Of a stretch of DNA of 64,000 bases, positions 9,302 through 16,516 are shown piece by piece. The DNA comes from Natronospirillum operosum (lineage in GTDB: Bacteria > Pseudomonadota > Gammaproteobacteria > Pseudomonadales > Natronospirillaceae). The stretch spans positions 1-64,000 of the forward strand of contig NZ_SRMF01000005.1 of assembly GCF_004768465.1 (NCBI RefSeq), given 5' to 3'. Within the stretch, counting starts at the first letter, position 1. Every line of letters begins with the position of its first letter. Both the position numbers and the translations under genes were made by a program. The notes under the pieces were generated by a model. That model made no database searches. It had not been told where the DNA came from and worked only from the letters and a program-made list of their open reading frames with translations.

Positions 9302-10063
9302 CTACAGCCGCATTTCGATACCGCGGTTCTGCATGTGCTGCTTGGCTTGCGGCACCGTAAACTCTCCGAAGTGAAAAATACTCGCCGCCAGCACGGCATC
9401 GGCGTGTCCCTGCAGCACCCCTTCCGCCAGATGTTCCAGCGTGCCGACGCCGCCGGAGGCGATCACGGGTATGGTTACCGCATCGGCCACGGCCCGGGTC
9501 AGGGCCAGATCAAAACCGGTCTTGACGCCGTCGCGGTCCATGCTGGTCAGCAGGATTTCACCCGCCCCGCGGTCTTCCATGTCACGCGCCCATTGCACGG
9601 CATCAATGCCGGTCGGCTTGCGTCCGCCGTGGGTGAAGATCTCCCACTGCTCCGGACCGGTCTGTTTGGCATCGATGGCCACCACGATGCACTGGGCGCC
9701 AAAGCGCTCTGAAGCTTCGCTGACAAAGGCCGGGTTGCGGACCGCCGCCGAATTGATGGACACCTTGTCGGCGCCCGCATTGAGCATGGTGCGGATGTCT
9801 TCGCAGGTGCGAATGCCGCCCCCTGTGGTGAGGGGAATGAATACCTGGCCGGCAATGGCACGCACGGTGTCGACCATGGTTTCACGGCCTTCATGGGTGG
9901 CGGTGATGTCGAGCATGGTGATCTCGTCGGCGCCCTGTTCGTTGTAGCGCTTGGCCACTTCCACCGGGTCGCCGGCATCGCGGATGCCGACGAAGTTGAC
10001 GCCTTTCACGACGCGGCCCTTGTCTACATCCAGACAGGGAATAATGCGTTTTGCCAGTGCCAT
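9302..10063 (-). CDS. hisF: Imidazole glycerol phosphate synthase, cyclase subunit HisF
   Basis: With HisH, converts PRFAR and glutamine-derived ammonia to IGP and AICAR (histidine biosynthesis). Seen: 253 residues forming a (beta/alpha)8 barrel, catalytic Asp in [15 protein letters not shown], the phosphate-binding LTTGGGIRT and VIASGGVGT loops, and the second catalytic Asp in [13 protein letters not shown]. It is last in hisB-hisH-hisA-hisF but is separated from hisA by a 312-nt repeat-containing gap. It converges on the VanY-type gene with 13 bp between stops. Confidence 0.98.
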   Translation of the reverse strand: MALAKRIIPCLDVDKGRVVKGVNFVGIRDAGDPVEVAKRYNEQGADEITMLDITATHEGRETMVDTVRAIAGQVFIPLTTGGGIRTCEDIRTMLNAGADKVSINSAAVRNPAFVSEASERFGAQCIVVAIDAKQTGPEQWEIFTHGGRKPTGIDAVQWARDMEDRGAGEILLTSMDRDGVKTGFDLALTRAVADAVTIPVIASGGVGTLEHLAEGVLQGHADAVLAASIFHFGEFTVPQAKQHMQNRGIEMRL

Positions 10064-10111
10064 GGTGCTTAGCCTCTGTTTCGAGTGGTCTTGCCTTCGG
10101 TTGGTATTTCC

Positions 10112-10217
10112 GTGCCGGCAGGGGCTGGCTGTTCAGACTCGCCGTAAATACATCCCTGTAGGCTCGGATGCGGGGTCCCTCCCGCATACGGTCTGACCAG
10201 TCAGCCTCTGCCGGCAC
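10112..10217. repeat. Palindromic repeat element between hisA and hisF
   Basis: Two 16-nt arms, 10112-10127 and 10202-10217, are inverted copies with one mismatch. They enclose a 7-bp hairpin (ATGCGGG at 10168-10174 with CCCGCAT at 10181-10187) and the motif ATCCCTGTAGGCTCGG. The terminal 15 nt of that motif recurs in reverse complement at 10293-10307. The structure resembles small non-autonomous palindromic units of the REP/BIME kind. It sits inside an operon, in the 312-nt space 10064-10375, where no reading frame was seen. Confidence 0.75.
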
Positions 10218-10237
10218 TCAGTGCCTCAACAACGCTG

Positions 10238-10316
10238 TCAGGTGTGGTGCCACCTGATCTGTCGGTGGCGCGAGGGTGGATATGGCCTGCAGCCGAGCCT
10301 ACAGGGACATATCCAC
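10238..10316. repeat. Second hairpin cluster in the hisA-hisF spacer
   Basis: Two further hairpins follow the first element. TCAGGTG at 10238-10244 pairs with CACCTGA at 10251-10257. GTGGATATG at 10276-10284 pairs with CATATCCAC at 10308-10316. The second loop contains CCGAGCCTACAGGGA, the inverse of part of the first element, so the two elements may be a head-to-head pair. Confidence 0.65.
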
Positions 10317-10375
10317 GGCGTGTCCTTCTCAGGTCATATCCGCCCTCAGGCGACCCGGACCCGGAACATAAAGGC

Positions 10376-11113
10376 CTATTGAGCCCTGCTGTCCAGATAG
10401 TCCTGTGCTGTTTTCAAATCCAGCGTGTCCTCGTAGATGGCGCGCCCGGTAATGGCTCCCATCACGCCCTGATCACGGGTTTCGGCCAGGCGTTCTACAT
10501 CATCCATGTTGGTGACGCCGCCGGAGGCGATCACCGGAATATTGCCGGCCGCTGCCACAGCAATGGTGGCCTCCCAGTTGACGCCCTGCAGCATACCGTC
10601 GCGGCTGATATCGGTGTAGACAATGGCGCTGACGCCATCGTCGGCAAACTGCCGGGCCAGGTCGGTGGCCAGCACGGTGGATACATCGGCCCAGCCTTCG
10701 GTGGCCACCCGACCGTCACGCGCATCCAGGCCCACGATGATGTGACCGGGGAAGGCGTCGCAGGCCTGGCGTACAAAGGCCGGGTCGCGCACCGCCTGGG
10801 TGCCGATGATGCAGTAAGTCACACCGGCCTGCAGATAGAACTCTATGGTGTCGAGCGAGCGAATGCCGCCGCCGATCTGGATTGGGATGTCGCTGTGTTC
10901 GCGAGCAATGGCCCGCACCGCATCGCCATTGACCGGCTCGCCGGCAAAGGCGCCGTTCAGGTCCACCAGGTGCAGGCGGCGGCCGCCCTGCGCGCGCCAG
11001 TGGGTGGCCATGGCCAGCGGATCGTCACCGTACACGGTGGACTCTTCCATGCGCCCCTGACGCAACCGCACGCACTGGCCATCCTTGAGGTCGATGGCGG
11101 GAATAATGAGCAT
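10376..11113 (-). CDS. hisA: ProFAR isomerase HisA
   Basis: Catalyses the ProFAR to PRFAR Amadori rearrangement in histidine biosynthesis. Seen: 245 residues as in E. coli, N-terminal [16 protein letters not shown] with the catalytic Asp, IQIGGGIRS, and [10 protein letters not shown] with the second catalytic Asp, all in a barrel related to HisF. The open frame continues 41 codons upstream into hisH, but the ATG at 11113 gives the family N-terminus and was chosen. There is a 37-nt gap to the hisH stop. Confidence 0.97.
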   Translation of the reverse strand: MLIIPAIDLKDGQCVRLRQGRMEESTVYGDDPLAMATHWRAQGGRRLHLVDLNGAFAGEPVNGDAVRAIAREHSDIPIQIGGGIRSLDTIEFYLQAGVTYCIIGTQAVRDPAFVRQACDAFPGHIIVGLDARDGRVATEGWADVSTVLATDLARQFADDGVSAIVYTDISRDGMLQGVNWEATIAVAAAGNIPVIASGGVTNMDDVERLAETRDQGVMGAITGRAIYEDTLDLKTAQDYLDSRAQ

Positions 11114-11150
11114 AGTGGTCTCCAGAATTCGTTGCCGGCGCTGTTCGCTG

Positions 11151-11795
11151 TCAGCGGCGGCCGTCCCATTGGGCAAAGTTGCGATACAGTTGCAGGCCGG
11201 CGTCGGCACTCTTTTCCGGGTGGAACTGGGTGGCAAACACGCTGTCGCGGGCTATGGCCGCGGCAAAGGGGACCTGATAAGTACAGAGCCCCGCCACCTG
11301 CTCGGCAGGTTCGGGGCGCGCATAGTAGCTGTGCACAAAATAGAAGCGACTGCCGTTGTCGATGCCGTGCCACAGCGGATGGTCCAGCGTCTGCTCGACC
11401 TGGTTCCAGCCCATGTGCGGTACCTTGCAGGGGGCGCCGTTGGCATCGATCAGACCGCTCTCGAAACGCTGTACCTGGCCCGGGAACAGACCCAGCGCAT
11501 CCACACCGCCGTTTTCCGTGCTGTGCTCCAGCAGGGCCTGCATGCCGACGCAGACGCCCAGAAAGGGGCGGTCCCGGCTGACTTCGTGCACCAACTCGGC
11601 GACGCCGGCTTCCTGCATGGCGCGGATGCAGTCGCGCATGGCCCCGACGCCGGGGAGTACCACACGTTCTGCATCGGCTATGCGGGCCCGGTCACCGGTG
11701 ATGATGATGGTCTGTTCGGGGGCCACATGCTCCAGTGCCTTGGCCACGGAGTGCAGGTTGCCCATGCCGTAATCGATAACTGCAATGGTGCTCAT
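11151..11795 (-). CDS. hisH: Imidazole glycerol phosphate synthase, glutamine amidotransferase subunit HisH
   Basis: Class I glutaminase that supplies ammonia to HisF. Seen: 214 residues, N-terminal [18 protein letters not shown], nucleophile Cys82 in [12 protein letters not shown], and the His/Glu of the triad in [10 protein letters not shown] near the C-terminus. It starts 3 nt after the hisB stop, so it is tightly packed in the his operon. Confidence 0.98.
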   Translation of the reverse strand: MSTIAVIDYGMGNLHSVAKALEHVAPEQTIIITGDRARIADAERVVLPGVGAMRDCIRAMQEAGVAELVHEVSRDRPFLGVCVGMQALLEHSTENGGVDALGLFPGQVQRFESGLIDANGAPCKVPHMGWNQVEQTLDHPLWHGIDNGSRFYFVHSYYARPEPAEQVAGLCTYQVPFAAAIARDSVFATQFHPEKSADAGLQLYRNFAQWDGRR

Positions 11796-11798
11796 GGA

Positions 11799-12389
11799 TC
11801 AGAGTACACCCTTGGTCGAAGGCGTGCTGTCGGCACTGCGAGGGTCGATGGTGACCGCCATGCGCAGGGCGCGACCAAAGGCCTTGAACACCGTCTCGAT
11901 CTGGTGGTGGCTGTTCTTGCCCTTGAGGTTGTCGATGTGCAGCGTCACCCAGGCGTGGTTCACGAAGCCCTGGAAGAACTCCTGGAACAGGTCCACATCG
12001 AAACCCCCGACACTGGCGCGGGTAAAGGGAATGTCGTATGCCAGGCCCGGGCGGCCGGAAAAGTCGATCACCACCCGTGACAGTGCTTCGTCCAGCGGTA
12101 CATAGGCATGGCCATAGCGCGTGATGCCCTTCTTGTCACCGATGGCCTTGGCAATGGCCTGGCCGAAGGTGATACCCACATCCTCGGCACTGTGGTGGTC
12201 GTCAATATGGGTGTCACCCTGGCATTCCACGGCCAGATCAATAAGACCATGACGGGCAATCTGATCCAGCATGTGGTCCATGAACGGCATGCCGGAGTTG
12301 AGCTCGGCCTTGCCGGTGCCATCAAGATCGAGGTTGATCCTGACCTGGGTTTCGGAGGTGATCCGCTCCACCTGGGCGGTACGTGGCAT
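11799..12389 (-). CDS. hisB: Imidazoleglycerol-phosphate dehydratase HisB (monofunctional)
   Basis: Mn-dependent dehydratase that forms imidazole acetol phosphate. At 196 residues it is the monofunctional form, without the histidinol-phosphatase half fused in E. coli. Seen: [13 protein letters not shown], the metal-ligand motif [11 protein letters not shown], and the second one, [12 protein letters not shown]. The ATG at 12389 gives the standard [10 protein letters not shown]-type N-terminus; an upstream ATG in frame would add 21 atypical residues. It is the first gene of the his operon and is divergent from the PanM-like gene across about 119 nt. Confidence 0.97.
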   Translation of the reverse strand: MPRTAQVERITSETQVRINLDLDGTGKAELNSGMPFMDHMLDQIARHGLIDLAVECQGDTHIDDHHSAEDVGITFGQAIAKAIGDKKGITRYGHAYVPLDEALSRVVIDFSGRPGLAYDIPFTRASVGGFDVDLFQEFFQGFVNHAWVTLHIDNLKGKNSHHQIETVFKAFGRALRMAVTIDPRSADSTPSTKGVL

Positions 12390-12508
12390 AATGGGGAGAC
12401 TCCCTGACAGAGAATGCGCTAAACTCGAAGCAGCCATTATAACCCAGTCCACTGCTCGGGCTAAAGCACAGCCTGCCCAGTGTTGGAAACAGTTTACAGG
12501 AGACCACC

Positions 12509-12943
12509 ATGCCCGTAACCGTCAAGAAGCTGGATATCAAGGATCCGGCTCAGCGATCGGACCTGGAAAAGATCTACGAAGACAGCCCCGGCTGGATGCG
12601 CCGCAACCTGGACACAGAAGAGTTTATCCGCACCTGGGTCGAGCCCTGCGAGCAGATCTGGGGTGGCTGGTTCAATGACCGCATCATCGGTGCCGTGGGC
12701 ATTCGCAAGACCGATGACGGGCAGCAGTTGATCGGGCTCTGTGTGCGTCAGGTCACGCGTCGCCGTGGTGTCGCCTTCGAGATGGTGGAGCAGATCATGA
12801 AGTCGCTCGAGGGTCCCCTGTTTATTGAGACCCGTCAGCAACCCTCCACCGACATCCTCTTTGACAAGCTCGGCTTCACCAAGCAGGAACTCACGCGTGA
12901 AGACGGCGGAATCACCTGGGTCCGCTGGGAGAAACAGCTCTAG
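12509..12943 (+). CDS. PanM/PanZ-like GNAT-fold protein
   Basis: A 144-residue GNAT-type protein. The overall form is a short N-terminal [20 protein letters not shown], a central [15 protein letters not shown] strand, and an acetyl-CoA loop [18 protein letters not shown]. This resembles PanM (PanZ), the acetyl-CoA-binding factor that triggers PanD self-cleavage and limits pantothenate synthesis in enterobacteria; the RxVTRRRGV loop is especially similar. Also seen: an SD-like CAGGAGA 10 nt before the ATG. No pan genes lie nearby, so the assignment rests on sequence resemblance. A generic GNAT acetyltransferase is the alternative. Confidence 0.55.
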   Translation: MPVTVKKLDIKDPAQRSDLEKIYEDSPGWMRRNLDTEEFIRTWVEPCEQIWGGWFNDRIIGAVGIRKTDDGQQLIGLCVRQVTRRRGVAFEMVEQIMKSLEGPLFIETRQQPSTDILFDKLGFTKQELTREDGGITWVRWEKQL

Positions 12944-12963
12944 TTCTCCGCCGTGCACCAGTT

Positions 12964-12992
12964 TGGCCCGTCCCCCGGGCCAGCCTTTCTCC
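12964..12992 (+). terminator. Weak hairpin downstream of the PanM-like gene
   Basis: TGGCCCG at 12964-12970 pairs with CGGGCCA at 12976-12982 around a TCCCC loop and is followed by GCCTTTCTCC. The stem is strong but the U-tract is poor, so termination here is only possible. Confidence 0.35.
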
Positions 12993-13091
12993 CCAAAAAC
13001 GCCCTTCTGGAACTGTGTCGCCCCATCCCGCACCGTGATTTCTGCCGAATGTTTCATTATGGTGCAGAAAGACAGGTGTCTCTGCCGGTTA

Positions 13092-13108
13092 TGCACTATA
13101 GTGGTGCA
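13092..13108. promoter_or_regulatory. NtrC-binding site upstream of ntrB
   Basis: The 17-bp sequence TGCACTATAGTGGTGCA has complete TGCAC and GTGCA arms and matches the classical NtrC enhancer/operator (TGCACYA-N3-TGGTGCA). A half-complete second copy ends in TGGTGCA about 35 bp upstream (near 13050-13066). The sites lie 137 and about 180 bp before the ntrB start, which suggests autoregulation of ntrBC. No sigma-54 -24/-12 element was seen between them and the gene. Confidence 0.8.
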
Positions 13109-13244
13109 TATTGACCAAGGCTTTGGCCGGCGGAGCCGGTTCCGCTGGTGTTGCGGTCTGGCTTGATTTTTGCGATGCGAGTTACCAGAGCCAGCAGGGC
13201 GTCAAACCATGGCCCCGTCCGCCCGGCATGAGGAGGAACCCGGA

Positions 13245-14321
13245 TTGAGCGTCAACCTGTTTCGTTGGATCGTGGATCACCAGGCAACTGCCCTGGTGCT
13301 GCTCAATGGACAGCTGAATATCGAGTACATGAACTCCTCCGCCGAAGCGCTGTTTGCACGCAGTGGCAACCAGCTCCAGGGTCAGAGCTGGCGGCAGCTG
13401 TTTACCCCGGACAACGGGCTGGCCGAGCTGCTGGAACGGGTGCTGGTGGAAGGTGTGCCGACGACCCAGCGTTCGGAGCGGCTAACCCTGGCGGCCGACG
13501 GCAGCCGGATTACCGTTGATATCACGCTGACGCCCCTGCATGACGATGGGCCGCCCTATGTACTGGTGGAATTCCTGTCCATGGACCGGATTCTGAAAAT
13601 CAGCCGCGAGGAAGCCTCTCTGGCCAAGCAGGAAGCGGCACGGGTTCTGGTTCGCGGGCTGGCGCATGAGGTGAAGAACCCGCTGGGCGGTATTCGCGGA
13701 GCGGCACAATTGCTGCAGATCGAACTGGGCGACGAGCGGTTCGATGAGTACACAGGCGTCATCATTGGCGAGGCTGATCGGCTGCGCAACCTGGTAGACC
13801 GAATCCTGGGTTCGAACCGGCTGCCGAAGTGGGCGCCCACCAACATCCATGAAGTGGTCGAGCGGGTGTTGAAACTGATGCAGGCCGAGGCCGGGCCCAC
13901 GATCACCTTCGAACGCGACTATGACCCCAGTCTGCCGGAAATGGCGGCTGACCGTGAGCAGTTGATCCAGGCCGTGCTCAATATTGTCCGTAACGGTATG
14001 GAGGCACTGCAGTCACAGGAGGATGACAACCCGGACAAGCGTATGCGTATCACTACCCGCGCCATCCGCCAGTTCACCATTGGCAAGCACCGGCATCGAC
14101 TGGTGGCGCAGGTGCGCATTGAAGACAATGGGCCCGGCATCGACCGGGAACTGATGGAAAACATGTTTTATCCCATGGTCAGTGGCCGGGCACAGGGGTC
14201 AGGTCTGGGGCTTTCCATTGCCCAGCAGGTGATCACCCATCACGCCGGCGTAATTGACTGTGAAAGTGAACCGGGACGAACCCGGTTCACCCTGTATTTG
14301 CCAATAGGAGCACAGGAATGA
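13245..14321 (+). CDS. glnL: Nitrogen regulation sensor kinase/phosphatase NtrB (GlnL)
   Basis: Cytoplasmic sensor histidine kinase that phosphorylates or dephosphorylates NtrC in response to PII. Seen: PAS domain (about 5-110), DHp with the phospho-acceptor His141 in RGLAHEVKNPLGGIRGAAQLL, N-box NIVRNGMEAL, G1 VRIEDNGPGID, and GSGLGLSIAQQ. The TTG at 13245 was chosen because a perfect AGGAGG (13231-13236) lies 8 nt upstream and the protein then has family length (358 residues). In-frame ATGs at 13170 and 13209 have no SD. The stop overlaps ntrC as ATGA. The gene is unlinked from glnA, unlike enterobacterial glnALG. Confidence 0.95.
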   Translation: MSVNLFRWIVDHQATALVLLNGQLNIEYMNSSAEALFARSGNQLQGQSWRQLFTPDNGLAELLERVLVEGVPTTQRSERLTLAADGSRITVDITLTPLHDDGPPYVLVEFLSMDRILKISREEASLAKQEAARVLVRGLAHEVKNPLGGIRGAAQLLQIELGDERFDEYTGVIIGEADRLRNLVDRILGSNRLPKWAPTNIHEVVERVLKLMQAEAGPTITFERDYDPSLPEMAADREQLIQAVLNIVRNGMEALQSQEDDNPDKRMRITTRAIRQFTIGKHRHRLVAQVRIEDNGPGIDRELMENMFYPMVSGRAQGSGLGLSIAQQVITHHAGVIDCESEPGRTRFTLYLPIGAQE

Positions 14322-15736
14322 CCTCAACCGAATCAGTCTGGGTGGTGGACGATGACAGGTCCATCCGCTGGGTCGTTGAAAAGGCACTGGAGAAGCAGGG
14401 GTGGCAGTGCGAGTCCTTTGCCAATGGCGAGAGCATGCTGCGCCAACTGGAACGGGAGCATCCAACTGTTATTCTGAGTGATGTGCGCATGGAGGGCATG
14501 GATGGCCTGGAACTGATGCAGGCGATTCACAGCCGGCACCCGGAACTGCCGGTCATCATTATGACTGCACACTCGGACCTCGACAGTGCGGTGGCCTCTT
14601 TTCAGGGCGGCGCCTTCGAGTACCTGCCCAAGCCGTTCGACATCCCCGAAGCGGTGGAACTGATCCGACGCGCCGTCGAGCACGCCCAGGAGCAGCGAAC
14701 CGAGCAGACGGCGAGCGCCCCGCGCGAAACGCAGGAGATCATTGGTGAAGCGCCGGCCATGCAGGAAGTGTTTCGGGCCATTGGGCGCCTGTCGCACTCC
14801 AACATCACGGTGCTGATCAATGGTGAATCCGGTACCGGCAAGGAACTGGTGGCACAGGCCCTGCATCGCCACAGCCCGCGCCGTGAGCATCGTTTCATTG
14901 CATTGAATATGGCGGCCATACCGCGTGACCTGATCGAGTCGGAACTGTTCGGACACGAGAAGGGCGCCTTCACCGGCGCCTCCGGTCAGCGTTCCGGCCG
15001 CTTCGAACAGGCCAATGGCGGCACCCTGTTCCTGGACGAGATCGGGGACATGCCGGCCGAGACCCAGACCCGGCTGCTGCGCGTGCTGGCTGACGGCGAA
15101 TTTTACCGGGTCGGCGGCCATACCGCCATCAAGGTGGATGTGCGCATCATTGCCGCCACGCACCAGAACCTGGAGCATCTGGTCCGTGAAGGCCGGTTCC
15201 GGGAGGACCTGTTCCACCGCCTCAATGTCATCCGGATCCACATCCCCCGCCTGTCGGACCGGCGCGAGGATATCCCCCGCCTGCTGGAGTTCTTTCTGGC
15301 CAAGGCCGCCGACGAGCTCGATGTCGAGGCCAAAACCCTGCGCAAGGACACGGTGGATTTTCTCTGCTCCCTGCCGTGGCCCGGTAATGTGCGCCAACTG
15401 GAAAACACCTGCCGCTGGATCACGGTGATGGCCTCCGGACGGGAAGTGTTCATCAACGACCTGCCGCCCGAGCTGATCAGCGAGGAACAGGCCGAGCAGG
15501 CCAGCAGCCACTGGGTGGATGGCCTCAAGCAATGGGCCGACCGGGAACTGACGCAGGGGCACCAGAGTATTCTGGATACGGCAGTCCCCATGTTCGAGCG
15601 CACCATGATCGAGGTCGCCCTGAAACACACGGCGGGGCGGCGGCGGGATGCGGCCTTGTTGCTGGGCTGGGGGCGCAATACCCTGACCCGCAAGATCAAG
15701 GAACTGGACATGAACGAGGCCGGTGACGAGGACTGA
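14318..15736 (+). CDS. glnG: Nitrogen regulation response regulator NtrC (GlnG)
   Basis: Sigma-54-dependent enhancer-binding activator of nitrogen assimilation genes. Domains: receiver 1-120 with phospho-acceptor Asp55 and Lys105; AAA+ about 142-370 with Walker A GESGTGKE (169-176), sigma-54 contact loop GAFTGA (216-221) and Walker B LFLDE (237-241); and a Fis-type helix-turn-helix at the C-terminus ([23 protein letters not shown]). 472 residues, the usual size. It overlaps ntrB by 4 bp, so it is co-translated. Its likely target glnA, with matching boxes, lies at 41-43 kb. Confidence 0.98.
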   Translation: MTSTESVWVVDDDRSIRWVVEKALEKQGWQCESFANGESMLRQLEREHPTVILSDVRMEGMDGLELMQAIHSRHPELPVIIMTAHSDLDSAVASFQGGAFEYLPKPFDIPEAVELIRRAVEHAQEQRTEQTASAPRETQEIIGEAPAMQEVFRAIGRLSHSNITVLINGESGTGKELVAQALHRHSPRREHRFIALNMAAIPRDLIESELFGHEKGAFTGASGQRSGRFEQANGGTLFLDEIGDMPAETQTRLLRVLADGEFYRVGGHTAIKVDVRIIAATHQNLEHLVREGRFREDLFHRLNVIRIHIPRLSDRREDIPRLLEFFLAKAADELDVEAKTLRKDTVDFLCSLPWPGNVRQLENTCRWITVMASGREVFINDLPPELISEEQAEQASSHWVDGLKQWADRELTQGHQSILDTAVPMFERTMIEVALKHTAGRRRDAALLLGWGRNTLTRKIKELDMNEAGDED

Positions 15737-15743
15737 TTTGTCA

Positions 15744-15787
15744 GGCTGGACTGCGGCGGCCATAATGGCCTGATTCACAGTCCAGCC
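15744..15787. repeat. Nested hairpin downstream of ntrC
   Basis: A perfect 10-bp inverted repeat (GGCTGGACTG at 15744-15753 with CAGTCCAGCC at 15778-15787) encloses a second hairpin, GGCCAT-A-ATGGCC at 15758-15770. It starts 7 nt after the ntrC stop and ends 18 nt before the next GTG start. There is no U-tract, so it is more likely an RNA-stabilising or attenuating structure than an intrinsic terminator. Confidence 0.6.
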
Positions 15788-15805
15788 AACCAGGTACAGT
15801 TACCA

Positions 15806-16138
15806 GTGAATATTGTCCAGCCTCCAGCCTACTGCAAGCCCGACCTGGTCAGCACGTCACACCGTGCCATTACCGTCTGGTACCCGGGCGGGCGCAGCAT
15901 GGAGCAACTGGATTTGGCCCGGCTGCGCGAGGTGCAGATCATCAGCCAGACCGGCCACTTTCTGTGGCAGCTGTTGGGCGAAGACCTGCAGGTGCTGCTG
16001 ATCCCGTTCGGTACCGAGGGCGAAGGCGACATGCGGCGGGAACTGCAGGTCCTGCCCGGTTTCGAAACCGACCTGCTGTTCGCCTGGCTGGACGGCCGCA
16101 ACGAAGCCGAACCCCCACTGCTGCTCTGGCGCCCCTGA
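15806..16138 (+). CDS. Small protein of unknown function downstream of ntrC
   Basis: A 110-residue protein without recognised domain. It has no signal peptide or membrane segment. Visible features are an aromatic/hydrophobic core (HFLWQLLGEDLQVLLIPFG) and an acidic C-terminal half ending LLLWRP. It is in the same orientation as ntrBC, 69 nt after ntrC, with the nested hairpin between. The start is GTG at 15806; an internal ATG at 15899 would give an 80-residue form. Codon use resembles neighbouring genes, so it is probably real. Confidence 0.6.
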   Translation: MNIVQPPAYCKPDLVSTSHRAITVWYPGGRSMEQLDLARLREVQIISQTGHFLWQLLGEDLQVLLIPFGTEGEGDMRRELQVLPGFETDLLFAWLDGRNEAEPPLLLWRP

Positions 16139-16210
16139 TACCCGTGGGAGCGCACCCCGTGTGCGATGCGGTACCGTTACCCCGCCCGACTCCCGCCTCG
16201 ATCGGTGTCA

Positions 16211-16289
16211 CCACTGTAGGCTGCGGCCCTTGGCCGCGCATGGCTGTGCAGCCTCCATCACTCGTTCTGCCACTATACCGTCGCCATGC
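16211..16289. repeat. 79-bp direct repeat, copy A
   Basis: Positions 16211-16289 and 16393-16471 are direct copies with 5 mismatches in 79 bp. Each begins CCACTGTAGGCTGCGGCC and contains a GCGGCC-CTT-GGCCGC hairpin. The region 16139-16516, between the small gene and mshQ, holds no credible gene; it consists of these repeats and a large hairpin. Confidence 0.85.
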
Positions 16290-16372
16290 CGGGCACATGC
16301 CTGTGAGACACGCAAAAACTCTTATCAGGCCCATCCCTGGCCGCAAACGGTCTCACAGCGCATGTACCCGGC
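16288..16372. repeat. 85-bp stem-loop element between the direct repeats
   Basis: Arms 16288-16309 and 16350-16372 are inverted copies (about 21 of 22 paired, one 1-nt bulge) around a 40-nt loop. The right half, 16323-16375, recurs at 26779-26831 with 4 mismatches in 53 bp, so this is a dispersed repeat family in the genome. Confidence 0.8.
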
Positions 16373-16392
16373 AGGTGACTCTAACTATGCTT

Positions 16393-16471
16393 CCACTGTA
16401 GGCTGCGGCCCTTGGCCGCGCATGGCGATGCAGACTCCATAACTCGTTCTGCCACTATATCGTCGCCATGC
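16393..16471. repeat. 79-bp direct repeat, copy B
   Basis: Second copy of the repeat at 16211. Here the terminal arms GCATGGCGATG (16420-16430) and CGTCGCCATGC (16461-16471) still pair 10 of 11, whereas in copy A the left arm has decayed. Copy B is therefore probably the less degraded one. It ends 45 bp past the mshQ stop. Confidence 0.85.
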
Positions 16472-16516
16472 ACGAGCACCCGGCCGGCGACGTTAAGGGA
16501 AGGGAGTCCCGTCGAA

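Noticed and set aside
8140-9399. 419-codon open frame opposite the VanY-type gene
   Set aside because: The plus-strand product has a Tat signal and M15 zinc motifs; the opposite frame has none and also runs into hisF.
14333-15778. 481-codon open frame opposite ntrC
   Set aside because: Antisense to NtrC, which has every catalytic motif; the shadow translation shows no domain.
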